Source: Lachnospiraceae bacterium
GTDB taxonomy: Bacteria > Bacillota > Clostridia > Lachnospirales > Lachnospiraceae
DNA: 64,000 nucleotides
Direction: 5' to 3'
Assembly (NCBI GenBank): GCA_029219245.1
Contig: JAQXTA010000008.1
Span: 30,004-94,003 of the forward strand
Shown here: piece after piece, positions 28,638 through 38,580 of the stretch
Layout of the letters: the number at the start of each line of letters is the position of its first letter
How positions within the stretch are numbered: position 1 is the stretch's first letter
Made by a program: the position numbers and the translations under genes
Notes under the pieces: generated by a model
What the model was told of the DNA's origin: nothing
Databases searched by the model: none
The model's input: only the letters and a program-made list of their open reading frames with translations

Positions 28638-30167
28638 TTATAACAATGGTGAAAATAATTTTAACAACGGACCGATGACATTTGTCTTCACAAATTTCTT
28701 TTTACACCACTCTAATGTAATTTCTTCTGATATGATAAAAGTGTCCTCCATATCTTTTTTTATAACCGGAATCGAATTGGTCCGGTATAAGAAAACACCA
28801 CATTCAAAATGATGATAAAAGCTTCTGTAATCAAAGTTTATCGTTCCTACCGTCGCTATCTCATCGTCACACAATACACATTTAGAATGAATAAATCCAT
28901 CTGAATACTGATAAATTTTTACCCCTGCTTCTATCAGATTCTGATAATTGGACTGTGTCAGCCAGTATATGGTCTTTTTATCCGGAATGCCCGGTGTAAC
29001 AATGCGGACATCCACTCCTCTTTTTGCAGCAAGCTTCAGAGCTGTATTCATTTCATTGTCCATAATGAGATACGGTGTAAATACATAAATATATTTTTGG
29101 GCATACCCTATCATGTTCAGATAAACATTTTCACCAACCGTTTCATCATCTAACGGAGTATCTCCATATGGCTGTACAAAGCCGCTTTCCTCCTGTTTTT
29201 CCTCAAATGGATAACGATAAACGGAAAAATCCCTGTCGGTATCGCGGGACATATTCCACATCTGTAAAAACATTCCCGTAAGGCCCCATACTGCCTCTCC
29301 TTCCAGACGGATACCGGCATCTTTCCAATAGCCATGAACGGTCTTATAATTGATATATTCATCTGCCAGATTGATACCGCCGGTATAACCTACTTTCCCG
29401 TCGATGACAACAATTTTTCTATGGTCTCTGTTATTTAAAATAATTGCCATAAAAGGAACCAGTTTATTAAATGCCACACATTTAATTCCCTTTTCCTCCA
29501 TCATCTGGTCATAGTGTTTCGGCAAAACAAAAATACTTCCTATATCATCATAAATCAAGCGGACTTCAACCCCTTGTTGTACCTTCTTTTCCAGAATCTT
29601 CAAAATTTCATTCCACATAGTACCTTCGCCCAAAATGAAGAATTCTAGAAAAATAAAGTGCTCCGCTTTCTCGAGATCTTCCAACAACTGTTTCCAGTAA
29701 GGAAGTCCATCTGAATAATATACGGTATTCGTATTTTCCCAGACCGGAGTTGCCGAATACGATTTCAGATACTTCATCTGATTCGCCACTGCCGGATTCT
29801 GTGTTTCTACCTTCTGTACTACCAATTCATTTTCCGGCATACTCTCCCGCATAAGTTTCTCTGTCATCACCATCTGCTTGCGCAGTTTCCGGGAAATGAA
29901 GACATGTCCAAAAGCCAGATACAAAATACCACCAAATAATGGAAACAACATAATCGGAACAATCCAAGCCAGTTTAACTGCCGGATTGCTCGGTTTCCAG
30001 ATAAGATACAGAACAACACCAATGCTCAACAATTTCAGGGCAGTCGCAATCTCAACATAATGGTTCCCCCACTTAAAAATTTCCAGCAAAAAGAAGCCGA
30101 CCTGTATTAAAACAATCAGTGCCGTAATAAATACCCTATTAAAAATGAAATGAAAGAACTTCTTCAT
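28638..30167 (-). CDS. cls: Cardiolipin synthase
   Basis: Two HKD motifs (DHRKIVVIDGKVGYTGGIN; IHSKCVLCDDEIATVGTINFD) and N-terminal TM segments. Confidence 0.95.
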   Translation of the reverse strand: MKKFFHFIFNRVFITALIVLIQVGFFLLEIFKWGNHYVEIATALKLLSIGVVLYLIWKPSNPAVKLAWIVPIMLFPLFGGILYLAFGHVFISRKLRKQMVMTEKLMRESMPENELVVQKVETQNPAVANQMKYLKSYSATPVWENTNTVYYSDGLPYWKQLLEDLEKAEHFIFLEFFILGEGTMWNEILKILEKKVQQGVEVRLIYDDIGSIFVLPKHYDQMMEEKGIKCVAFNKLVPFMAIILNNRDHRKIVVIDGKVGYTGGINLADEYINYKTVHGYWKDAGIRLEGEAVWGLTGMFLQMWNMSRDTDRDFSVYRYPFEEKQEESGFVQPYGDTPLDDETVGENVYLNMIGYAQKYIYVFTPYLIMDNEMNTALKLAAKRGVDVRIVTPGIPDKKTIYWLTQSNYQNLIEAGVKIYQYSDGFIHSKCVLCDDEIATVGTINFDYRSFYHHFECGVFLYRTNSIPVIKKDMEDTFIISEEITLEWCKKKFVKTNVIGPLLKLFSPLL

Positions 30168-30222
30168 ATTGTATTTTACTCCCGTTACTAATATAGCATA
30201 AAAAAAATGCTAAATCAAACCT

Positions 30223-32535
30223 TCAGGCATTTTCTATTGTTACCTTACTTTCTCCATTTTTTCCTTTGGTTACTATAATCTGTTTTTCAATTCTCTCCTT
30301 CAATTCTGTTACATGCGAAATAATACCGACAAGTCTGTTTTTTCCTGCGAGCTGCTGCAAAACATTTACTGCCTGTGTCAGCGCCTCTTCATCCAACGAA
30401 CCAAAACCTTCATCAACAAACATCGTTTCCAGACTGATACCGCCGGACAATGCCTGGATTTCATCGGATAGTCCAAGTGCCAAAGATAAAGATGCCAGAA
30501 AAGCTTCCCCACCGGAAAGAGTCTTAATGCTTCGTGTTGTCCCGTTGTAATGGTCAATAACATCCAGTTCCAGACCGCTCTGGCTTTTCATATTCTGTGC
30601 CTGTCTGGCACGCATCATCTCATACTGCCCACCGGACATCTGCATAAACCGCGTATTGGCTCTGTCCAGGATATGGTCAAAATAAGTCATCTGAACATAA
30701 GTCTCCAGCATTATTTTATCTTTGCCCGGAACTGCCCCATTCATGGTTGCTGCCAATTCCTTCATAAGATTCCATTGTTGTTCTGTTTCCTGCATCTTCT
30801 TACCTTGTTTTTCAACAGATTGTAAGACACGGGTATTGGTTGTCACACGCAGGGCTATCCCCTGTTTTTCTTCTAAGAGTCTTCTTCGTTGTTCTTCAAT
30901 TTCCTGTCTTCTTTCTTCCAGAGAAGGAATATCACACATCGTTTCTTCTTCCACCTGTTTGGAAAGTGTTTCCACAATATTCTCATATTTCTGATATTCT
31001 TTTTCTCCATCTCTCCAGTGTGTTTCCGCCAAATTAACTGCTGTTTTAGCAAGCTCTGCTTCCTTTCTTTTCTTTCTTAGGCACTCCTGTGCTTCTTCAA
31101 TACTTTCAAATGCCGGCGGCTTTTCTCCACTGATTTTTTCCATAAGCTGTTCGTATTGTTCTTTCATGCTTTCCAGCTTACCTACAACCGCGCCTGCTGA
31201 CTCACTTGCCTGCCTTGCTCTCTCATTACCCGACTCCCAGTTTTTCTTTGCTGCTTCTACCTTTTCTTTGGAAGGTGCATCCGCTTTTCTTACCGCCGGA
31301 AAAGGATGACTGATAGAACCGCATACCGGACATTTTTCACCCTCCTGTAAGTGTTCCGCCAGAATCCCTGCTTGTCCGTCCAGATAACATTGTTCTAATA
31401 TATCATATATTTCTTTTAAACTGCGGCTCTGCGCCACTGCCTGTTTGTATTTTTTTTGTCTGCTTTCTACTTCCTCTTGAAGCTTTTCAAGCTGTTTCTC
31501 CATATTCTTTCTGTTTTCCAGCCGTTCCAGTGTTTCCTTTGATTCCTGATAAAGCTGCTCCGTCACCTTCTGCTCTGCTTCTGCCTTCTGTAACAGACTC
31601 TGTTTTTCTTCATATTGTTTTTTCCATTCTTCCAGACGCGGTTTTACTATCTGCATCTGTTTTCCTGCAAAATCCAACTCTTCCTTTCGCTTTTCTTTCT
31701 CTTTCGCCTTACCCACAATTTCATTTAATTCGGTAAGTTCTTGCTCAAAATTTTCCTGCTTCTTGTACAATTCCGCAAGCTGTTTTTCATCATCGCTTAT
31801 CTGGGCAGAAATGACCGTTGCCATCTCCTGTGTGGAAAGTATCTTCTGATTTTGACGTAATTTCTCTATAGCTTCCTTTGATTCATCCGGACATAAAATT
31901 CCTGCCAGATATTGGGAAATACTTTTCTCATAATCTTCGCATTCCATCCTAAGTCTTCCGGCTTCCGCTTTCAGCTTTTCCTGTAAAATCTGATAAGTCT
32001 TTGTATGAAAAATCTCCCGGAAAATTTTGCTTCTTTCTTCTGTTTTGGCAAATAACAGCTTTAAAAAATCACCCTGCGCAATCATGGCAATCTGTGTAAA
32101 CTGATTTTTGTCAAGACACAATAACTCTGTTACCGCCTTCGTCACTTCGCGGCTTTTGGTTATCAGATGTCCATCCGGATAAAGCAGTTCTGCATCTGCC
32201 TTATTGGTTGTATAGCCCTCTCCCTTTTTTAATGGGCGCAGATATTCCGGATTTCTGGTAATCCGATACTCCTTTTCCCGATAAGAAAAAATCAGACTCA
32301 CATAAGTCGGTGTTTCCGGTTTCGCATATTTGGAACGAAGCATATCAGCTCCTCTGGCTTCTCCGCTTGCCTCTCCATACAAGGCAAAAACAATGGCATC
32401 AAAAATAGTCGTTTTGCCCGCTCCCGTATCTCCTGTAATCAGATAAAGTCCTTCTGTTCCAAGCTTTGTAAAATCGATTTTCTCCTCTCCGGCATAAGGG
32501 CCAAATGCCGATACCGTCAGATATTTTGGTCTCAT
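30223..32535 (-). CDS. sbcC: Exonuclease subunit SbcC
   Basis: GDTGAGKTTIFDAI, zinc-hook CPVCGS, C-terminal KTLSGGEAFLASLSLALGLSD; paired with sbcD. Confidence 0.96.
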   Translation of the reverse strand: MRPKYLTVSAFGPYAGEEKIDFTKLGTEGLYLITGDTGAGKTTIFDAIVFALYGEASGEARGADMLRSKYAKPETPTYVSLIFSYREKEYRITRNPEYLRPLKKGEGYTTNKADAELLYPDGHLITKSREVTKAVTELLCLDKNQFTQIAMIAQGDFLKLLFAKTEERSKIFREIFHTKTYQILQEKLKAEAGRLRMECEDYEKSISQYLAGILCPDESKEAIEKLRQNQKILSTQEMATVISAQISDDEKQLAELYKKQENFEQELTELNEIVGKAKEKEKRKEELDFAGKQMQIVKPRLEEWKKQYEEKQSLLQKAEAEQKVTEQLYQESKETLERLENRKNMEKQLEKLQEEVESRQKKYKQAVAQSRSLKEIYDILEQCYLDGQAGILAEHLQEGEKCPVCGSISHPFPAVRKADAPSKEKVEAAKKNWESGNERARQASESAGAVVGKLESMKEQYEQLMEKISGEKPPAFESIEEAQECLRKKRKEAELAKTAVNLAETHWRDGEKEYQKYENIVETLSKQVEEETMCDIPSLEERRQEIEEQRRRLLEEKQGIALRVTTNTRVLQSVEKQGKKMQETEQQWNLMKELAATMNGAVPGKDKIMLETYVQMTYFDHILDRANTRFMQMSGGQYEMMRARQAQNMKSQSGLELDVIDHYNGTTRSIKTLSGGEAFLASLSLALGLSDEIQALSGGISLETMFVDEGFGSLDEEALTQAVNVLQQLAGKNRLVGIISHVTELKERIEKQIIVTKGKNGESKVTIENA

Positions 32536-33674
32536 GCTTTAACCTCCCATACCTTTTTGATGTAATCTGCCAGAAGTATTTCCTGTTCCTCTGACATTGG
32601 CTTGTTATTCTGTAGTAAAAACAGTTCTTTTGCCATAGCAAGTGGACTCTTTTGCTCTGCTTCCTCTATCGCAGTAATTTCCTGTTTGCTTCTCGTCCTG
32701 CAATTATCATATTCCAGTTTCATCAAATTCGGATAAATAACCCGTAATTTCCCCAAAGCATCAAAGATATCCTCTTCGTCCGTTAAAGTAATATGCACAT
32801 AATCCTTGGTATCCATATTTTCATAAAAGCTGCGGGCTGTTACTTCTTCGTATGTTCCTTTGATTTTCCGCATATCATGAAGCGGAACAAACGGTATCTG
32901 TCTGATATCCACATTTCCCTTTTCCCGCAATTCCAGAAGCGTTACCGACTTATGGTGTCCACACTCCGAAAAAGAATATTTTAAAGGTGTTCCCGCATAG
33001 CGAATCGTTTCTTTTCCAATCCACTGCGGACCATGAATATGCCCAAGTGCCACATAATCAAAATCCATAAACAGGGAAGCATCCACGTTATCCACACCAC
33101 CTACCGATATTTCTTCCGATTCGCATCGTGATGCCCCGGTTACAAACTGATGCGCTACCAGTACATTTCTCTGTGTCTTATCCAAAGGAATCTGCTCCAC
33201 AACCACTTGCATGGCATCCTGATAGGAAATAATTTCCTCTGCTCTTTCCGGAAAAGCATGCTTCACATAGGCCGGTTTGATGAAAGGAAGCAGATAGATG
33301 GATATCGGGCCGTAGGCATCCTCCAGTAAGATAGGTTCTACCTTCCCTTGATAACCAGTTGCTAAATGTATCTTATTTCTGGAAAAAATTTTGGCACCAA
33401 AAGATAGCCTTTCTGCCGAGTCATGGTTTCCGCTTACCAGAAAAATTTCTATCCCTTTCTCGGAAATTCGGGATAAAAAATCATCCAGAAGCTGCACCGC
33501 CTCGATAGACGGCACCATTTTATCATAAACATCACCGGCAATAATGATGCCATCTATGCCTTCTTTGTCCATGATATCAAGTACCTGCTGCAATATATAC
33601 TTCTGGTCCTCTATCATAGAAAACTCATAAACTCTTTTTCCAAGATGCAAATCTGCCAAATGCAATAACTTCAT
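32532..33674 (-). CDS. sbcD: Exonuclease subunit SbcD
   Basis: MKLLHLADLHLGKRVYE, IIAGDVYD, VSGNHDSAERL metallophosphoesterase motifs. Confidence 0.96.
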   Translation of the reverse strand: MKLLHLADLHLGKRVYEFSMIEDQKYILQQVLDIMDKEGIDGIIIAGDVYDKMVPSIEAVQLLDDFLSRISEKGIEIFLVSGNHDSAERLSFGAKIFSRNKIHLATGYQGKVEPILLEDAYGPISIYLLPFIKPAYVKHAFPERAEEIISYQDAMQVVVEQIPLDKTQRNVLVAHQFVTGASRCESEEISVGGVDNVDASLFMDFDYVALGHIHGPQWIGKETIRYAGTPLKYSFSECGHHKSVTLLELREKGNVDIRQIPFVPLHDMRKIKGTYEEVTARSFYENMDTKDYVHITLTDEEDIFDALGKLRVIYPNLMKLEYDNCRTRSKQEITAIEEAEQKSPLAMAKELFLLQNNKPMSEEQEILLADYIKKVWEVKA

Positions 33675-33742
33675 CGTTTGTTCCCGACTTTCTTTTTGAT
33701 GTATGATTGCAATTATAGTATCTCAAAATAGTGGTGTCAAAT

Positions 33743-33778
33743 AAAAAAACATCCCTGAAGTATTCCCTCAGAGATGTT
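33743..33778 (-). terminator. Intrinsic terminator downstream of metQ
   Basis: Minus strand AACATCTCTGAGG...CTTCAGGGATGTTTTTTT. Confidence 0.87.
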
Positions 33779-33799
33779 CCTTTTCCATATGATTTCTTT

Positions 33800-34723
33800 T
33801 TAGTTCTGTGCCGGAATAACCGCGCCATTAAAATTATCGGTAATGAACTGTTTGATTTCATCAGACTGTAATACCGATACCAGTGTCTTGATTGCTTCAT
33901 TATCCTTGTTAGCTTCTGTTACCGTAATGATGTTGGCATATTCAGAATCTTCGCCTTCTCTCATTAAGTAAGAAGAAGTATCAATATCAGCTTCCAAAGC
34001 TCTGTTAACATTTACGAAATAAGCATCGAAATCAGCAGCGGAAGGAATAATGTTTGCCTGATCCATTTCCACGATTTCGATTGGAATCAGATATTCTTCA
34101 ATCTCGTTTACGGAAGCATCAGTTGCTGTCATATCCGGATTTAACTTAACAAATCCTTCTTTTTCCAGTACCTTTAAAGCTCTGTATTCGTTGGAAGAAT
34201 CATTCGGGATTGCAATAATGGCATTTTCCGGAAGTTCCTCTTTGGTTGCATATTTATCAGAAAAACATGCATAAGGTTCAATATGGATACCACCCATGCT
34301 GTATAAAGTAACACCCATTTCTTCCTCAATACTTTCCATAGCCGGTACGTGCATAAAGTAAGCGAAATCAATTTCTCCATCTACTAACATGTCATTCCAT
34401 GTTGCATCCCATGTGGTAGATACAATATCCAGTTCGATTCCTTTTTCTGCTAATAAATCAGCAGCCGCATTTAAAATTTCACTGTGAGGCGTTAAGTCAC
34501 ATACACATTTTAAAACAACCTTGTCTGCCACTTCTTCGGTTTCTGCCTCTGCTGTTTCTGCATCCGCAGTTTCTTCCGTTTCTGCATCTGTTGTTTCTTC
34601 TGTTGCTGTTTCCTCTGTAGATACCTCTGTTCCCTCAGTTGCCACATCACTGTTTCCACATCCTGCCAGTAAAGCAGAAGTTGTTACTGCAGCCAAAAGT
34701 AAAGCTGCCATTTTCTTTTTCAT
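33800..34723 (-). CDS. metQ: MetQ/NlpA family substrate-binding lipoprotein
   Basis: Lipobox LLAGCG, Thr/Glu-rich linker, NlpA-type core; downstream of metI and metN. Confidence 0.9.
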   Translation of the reverse strand: MKKKMAALLLAAVTTSALLAGCGNSDVATEGTEVSTEETATEETTDAETEETADAETAEAETEEVADKVVLKCVCDLTPHSEILNAAADLLAEKGIELDIVSTTWDATWNDMLVDGEIDFAYFMHVPAMESIEEEMGVTLYSMGGIHIEPYACFSDKYATKEELPENAIIAIPNDSSNEYRALKVLEKEGFVKLNPDMTATDASVNEIEEYLIPIEIVEMDQANIIPSAADFDAYFVNVNRALEADIDTSSYLMREGEDSEYANIITVTEANKDNEAIKTLVSVLQSDEIKQFITDNFNGAVIPAQN

Positions 34724-34772
34724 ACTTTTTCTCCTCCTGAAAATATGTATTTATTTAATCAGCTTTCGCTGT

Positions 34773-35483
34773 TTAAATCAGATGTCGTTTCTTCAAAATA
34801 ACTTTCGATATCGTATCACCGATAAACTGTACTGCCTGCACAATTATGATAAGCACAATAATCGTCGCAAATAATAAATCATGTTGGAATCTGGTATAGC
34901 CGTAAGTAACAGCAATATAACCGATACCGCCTGCACCGAAGCTTCCTGCCAGTGCTGTCATGGAAATAACAATAACAACCGCATTGGTAAAAGCACGCAC
35001 CAGGGATGGTAAGGTTTCCGGTACCATAATCGTAAACAAAATTCTCATATTTCCGCTTCCCATCGCTTTGGCTGCCTCAATTTTTCCTTTGTCGAGTTCT
35101 AACAGGCTACTCTCCACCAGTCTTGCAAAAAGCGGCACACAGCTTGCTACCAGAGAAATAATACAAGCATTGGATCCATAGGATTTTCCGACAAGTGCCC
35201 TTGCTACCGGCAGCATGACAATAATGATAATCACTTGTGGCAGTGAACGGAAGCAGTTGATAATTGCTCCTAAAACGGTATGTATTATTTTACAGGGCAT
35301 CAGCCCTTCCTTGCTTGTCATTACTAACACCAGACCAAGTATGATGCCAAATACAAGAACAAAAAGAGATGACACTCCGACCATATACATGGTTTCGCTA
35401 ATGGCAGGTAATACCCGCTCCCACACCTCTTTGCTGAAGGAATGTACAAGCACTTCCCAAAAAGAATACTTATATAAACTCAT
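34773..35483 (-). CDS. metI: Methionine ABC transporter permease
   Basis: ABC permease with FRSLPQVIIIIVMLP and EAAKAMGSGNMRI; metNIQ order. Confidence 0.92.
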   Translation of the reverse strand: MSLYKYSFWEVLVHSFSKEVWERVLPAISETMYMVGVSSLFVLVFGIILGLVLVMTSKEGLMPCKIIHTVLGAIINCFRSLPQVIIIIVMLPVARALVGKSYGSNACIISLVASCVPLFARLVESSLLELDKGKIEAAKAMGSGNMRILFTIMVPETLPSLVRAFTNAVVIVISMTALAGSFGAGGIGYIAVTYGYTRFQHDLLFATIIVLIIIVQAVQFIGDTISKVILKKRHLI

Positions 35484-36265
35484 TCTACTTCCTCCTGCCA
35501 GTAATCACTTCTGAATTTATTATAGACATTAATGAAATTTTTTGCAGTTTCACACTGCGGATTCTGAAAGATATCTTTCACAAGTCCCTGTTCCAGAAGC
35601 TTTCCATTTTCCATAACTGCCATTCTGTGACAGGTATATTTGATGACTTCCAATTCATGCGTAATCAGAATAATCGTCAACCCAAGCTTTTCATTAATTT
35701 CTTTTAGCAAATCAAGAACTGCAAGCGTTGTCTGTGGGTCCAATGCGCTGGTAGCTTCATCCGACAAAAGCACGTCCGGATTATTCGCCAAGGCTCTGGC
35801 AATGCCGACTCTCTGCTTCTGTCCGCCGGATAATTCCCCCGGATAAGCATTTTTCTTATCGGTCAGTCCAACTAACACTAACATCTCGTCCACTTTGGCA
35901 TCTCTTTCCTTAGCGGAAAGACCTGTAAGTTTCAACGGATATGCAATATTCTGTGCTACGGTCATAGAATCAAACAGATTAAACTGCTGAAAAATCATAC
36001 CGATTTTTCTTCTTTCTACATTTAACTGATCTTTTTTTAAGGAAGTAATCTCCTTGTCCCCAATACGGACAATCCCACTATCCGGTTCTTCCAAGCGGTT
36101 AATGCATCTGACCAAAGTTGATTTCCCTGCACCACTAAAGCCTACAATACCGTATATTTCACCCTTCTTTACAGAAAGGTCAATTCCCTTCAAGACCTCT
36201 ATGGACTGTTTCTTATTATGAAATGTCTTGTAAAGCTGCTTTACCTCAATAAATTTTTCCTCCAT
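35480..36265 (-). CDS. metN: Methionine ABC transporter ATP-binding protein
   Basis: GFSGAGKSTLVRCINRLEEPDSG, LSGGQKQRVGIARALANNPDVLLSDEATSALDP. Confidence 0.93.
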   Translation of the reverse strand: MEEKFIEVKQLYKTFHNKKQSIEVLKGIDLSVKKGEIYGIVGFSGAGKSTLVRCINRLEEPDSGIVRIGDKEITSLKKDQLNVERRKIGMIFQQFNLFDSMTVAQNIAYPLKLTGLSAKERDAKVDEMLVLVGLTDKKNAYPGELSGGQKQRVGIARALANNPDVLLSDEATSALDPQTTLAVLDLLKEINEKLGLTIILITHELEVIKYTCHRMAVMENGKLLEQGLVKDIFQNPQCETAKNFINVYNKFRSDYWQEEVE

Positions 36266-36282
36266 GCAAATACCTTTCCAAC

Positions 36283-36525
36283 CTATCCTTTCACGACATA
36301 TGGTGAAATCGCCTTTTCAATCTCTGAAATATTCTCATTTGTTTCCAAAATCCGGAATTCTACATTCCTTGACAAATCCATGGAAAAAATACCCATAATT
36401 GACTTGGCATCAACGACATATCTCCCCGAAACCAGATCAAAATAGCCGTCAATATTGTTGATGATTGAAACAAATCCCTTTACCTTCTCAATTGAATTTA
36501 AATTTAATATATAGCTTTTCATCAT
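36283..36525 (-). CDS. HPr-like protein without the His15 phosphorylation motif (Crh-like)
   Basis: HPr fold pattern with KSIMGIFSMDLS (Ser46 region) but no GIHARPA-type His motif near residue 15. Confidence 0.75.
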   Translation of the reverse strand: MMKSYILNLNSIEKVKGFVSIINNIDGYFDLVSGRYVVDAKSIMGIFSMDLSRNVEFRILETNENISEIEKAISPYVVKG

Positions 36526-36654
36526 TTTCCCACCTTCTGTTGCTACGCAATATGTTTCCTTATTATCCCTTTTTATTTCACGTTCTAAATGCTACCGCAT
36601 TTTTCATGATTTGTACAGTAAAATTTTCTTTTTTTCTATTTTTTTCTTTCCATA

Positions 36655-36692
36655 ATAAAAAAAGGAAACCCCATATTACAGGTTTTCTTTCC
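36655..36692 (-). terminator. Likely terminator downstream of the G1P dehydrogenase-like gene
   Basis: Minus strand GGAAAGAAAACC...GGTTTCCTTTTTTT. Confidence 0.65.
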
Positions 36693-36701
36693 ATTTCATT
36701 G

Positions 36702-37748
36702 CTAAATCAACTGTTCATAAATCCTCTCAAGTCTATCTGTTTCCAAAGGAACTTCATTTAGGATCGTATAACGTTCTTTTCTGGTAGCAGCCGCCTTCTG
36801 CCATGCATCCACAAATATATCTTTCGTGATATTCCAATTCATCGGATTAATATCAATATCATAATCCTCCAGAATTTTGCGCAGCCTTATCACATTTCTT
36901 CCCTGTAAAATACAACTTACCACACTTCCTAATGCCACTGCCATACCATGTGGGATTTTGATTTCCGGATAATTCTCTTCTAAGGAATGACAGAAAAGAT
37001 GCTCCGAACCACTGCTTGGTCTGGAATTTCCGGCAATCTCCATTGCCAGACCTCCCATCACAAGAGACTGGGTAAGTATTTTAACAAATTCCTTGCTTTT
37101 TAAAGATTTTTCTTCATTATAACACAAGGCGGTAAGTGCCATATCCGAAATCATATAAGCGAAATCATCTACTCGTTCTCCATGTCTGGATGCATCTAAC
37201 TTCCAATCATATAAGGCAGTGTATTTACTGATAGTATCGCCAATACCGGATTTAAGCTGTATTGCTGGCGCACCCATAATCACATTGACATCTACCACTA
37301 TTCCCGTCGGAATTTTACATCCTAATGTCTTGCGTAGATTTTCATCAATATCCAGCACCGCGACCGGAGAAGCAAGACTATCATTGCTTAAGGTTGTGGG
37401 CAGACAGATATAGGGAATCTTTCCTACAAAACCGGCATATTTTGCTACGTCCAACACCTTGCCTCCACCAAGGCCGATAATCACCTGAAAGCCTCCTGTA
37501 AATATTTCTCTGGCAAGCTTCATTGCCTGTTCAAAGGAATTTTCTTCCACCAGATACAACTCGCTTTCCGGCAAATCTTTTCTCATTTCTTCCAGATATC
37601 TGCCCATAATATTCTCAAGAGCCGGTTCGGTTACAATCATAACCTTCTTTTTTGTGATTTCCGGAATACATTCCGTCAGAACTTCATCCAGATGCTCGTA
37701 TATTCCTTCTTCTATAATAAGACAATATGGTAAACAAAACTGATTCAT
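36702..37748 (-). CDS. sn-glycerol-1-phosphate dehydrogenase family (AraM/EgsA-like) protein
   Basis: IIGLGGGKVLDVAKY, LPTTLSNDSLASPVAVL, SGIGDTISKYTALYDWKL, SRPSSGSEHLFCHSLEENYPEIKIPHGMAVALG. Confidence 0.8.
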   Translation of the reverse strand: MNQFCLPYCLIIEEGIYEHLDEVLTECIPEITKKKVMIVTEPALENIMGRYLEEMRKDLPESELYLVEENSFEQAMKLAREIFTGGFQVIIGLGGGKVLDVAKYAGFVGKIPYICLPTTLSNDSLASPVAVLDIDENLRKTLGCKIPTGIVVDVNVIMGAPAIQLKSGIGDTISKYTALYDWKLDASRHGERVDDFAYMISDMALTALCYNEEKSLKSKEFVKILTQSLVMGGLAMEIAGNSRPSSGSEHLFCHSLEENYPEIKIPHGMAVALGSVVSCILQGRNVIRLRKILEDYDIDINPMNWNITKDIFVDAWQKAAATRKERYTILNEVPLETDRLERIYEQLI

Positions 37749-37768
37749 CTTACAGTACCCCTTTCCGG

Positions 37769-38545
37769 CTATCCCAAAGCGACATCCAAAATCATCATAA
37801 TCAAAAAGCCTGCGGCGAATCCCAAGGTAGCACCATCAGAATCCCCCTCTCTGGAAGCTTCCGGAATTAATTCCTCTACGACTACAAACATCATTGCACC
37901 CGCAGCAAAAGCCAGTAAAAACGGTAATGCTTTCTCTATGGTACCGGTAACTAAAATGGTAAGGAATGCACCAATGGGTTCCACAACTCCGGATAGTAAA
38001 CCATAAACAAAAGCCTTCAGCTTTCCGGTACCTCCACTTTTCATCGGCATGGAAATAATTGCTCCTTCCGGGAAATTCTGAATGGCAATCCCAACTGCCA
38101 ACGCAAAAGCTCCTGCTGCCGTAATTTCCTGACTTTGTGACAGCAGACCGGCAAATACAACACCGACTGCCATCCCCTCCGGAATATTATGCAGCGTAAC
38201 CGCAAGTGCCAGCATGGCCGTCTTTCCAAGTCCGCTTTTCATACCCTCCGGTTTATCTACCCCCAGGTGCAAATGCGGAATCAGTTTATCCAATCCATAT
38301 AAGAAAAGGATACCTATCAGGAATCCGACTGCTGCAGGTACAAAAGCAAACCGTCCATAACTCTGTGACATGTCAATGGCAGGAATCAGCAATGACCAGA
38401 TAGAAGCCGCTACCATAACACCGGAAGCAAACCCTAACAGTACTTTTTCTAATAGTGCATTCATTTTATTTTTCATAAAAAGCACGCAGGATGCTCCTGC
38501 CGCCGTCCCAAGGAAAGGAATCATAATTCCAAGAAAAATACTCAT
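37769..38545 (-). CDS. ZIP family metal transporter
   Basis: LAVTLHNIPEGMAVGVVFAG and VGIAIQNFPEGAIISMPM motifs. Confidence 0.93.
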   Translation of the reverse strand: MSIFLGIMIPFLGTAAGASCVLFMKNKMNALLEKVLLGFASGVMVAASIWSLLIPAIDMSQSYGRFAFVPAAVGFLIGILFLYGLDKLIPHLHLGVDKPEGMKSGLGKTAMLALAVTLHNIPEGMAVGVVFAGLLSQSQEITAAGAFALAVGIAIQNFPEGAIISMPMKSGGTGKLKAFVYGLLSGVVEPIGAFLTILVTGTIEKALPFLLAFAAGAMMFVVVEELIPEASREGDSDGATLGFAAGFLIMMILDVALG

Positions 38546-38580
38546 TTACAATTCTCCCATTCTTCTTTGTTCCATTCTTT

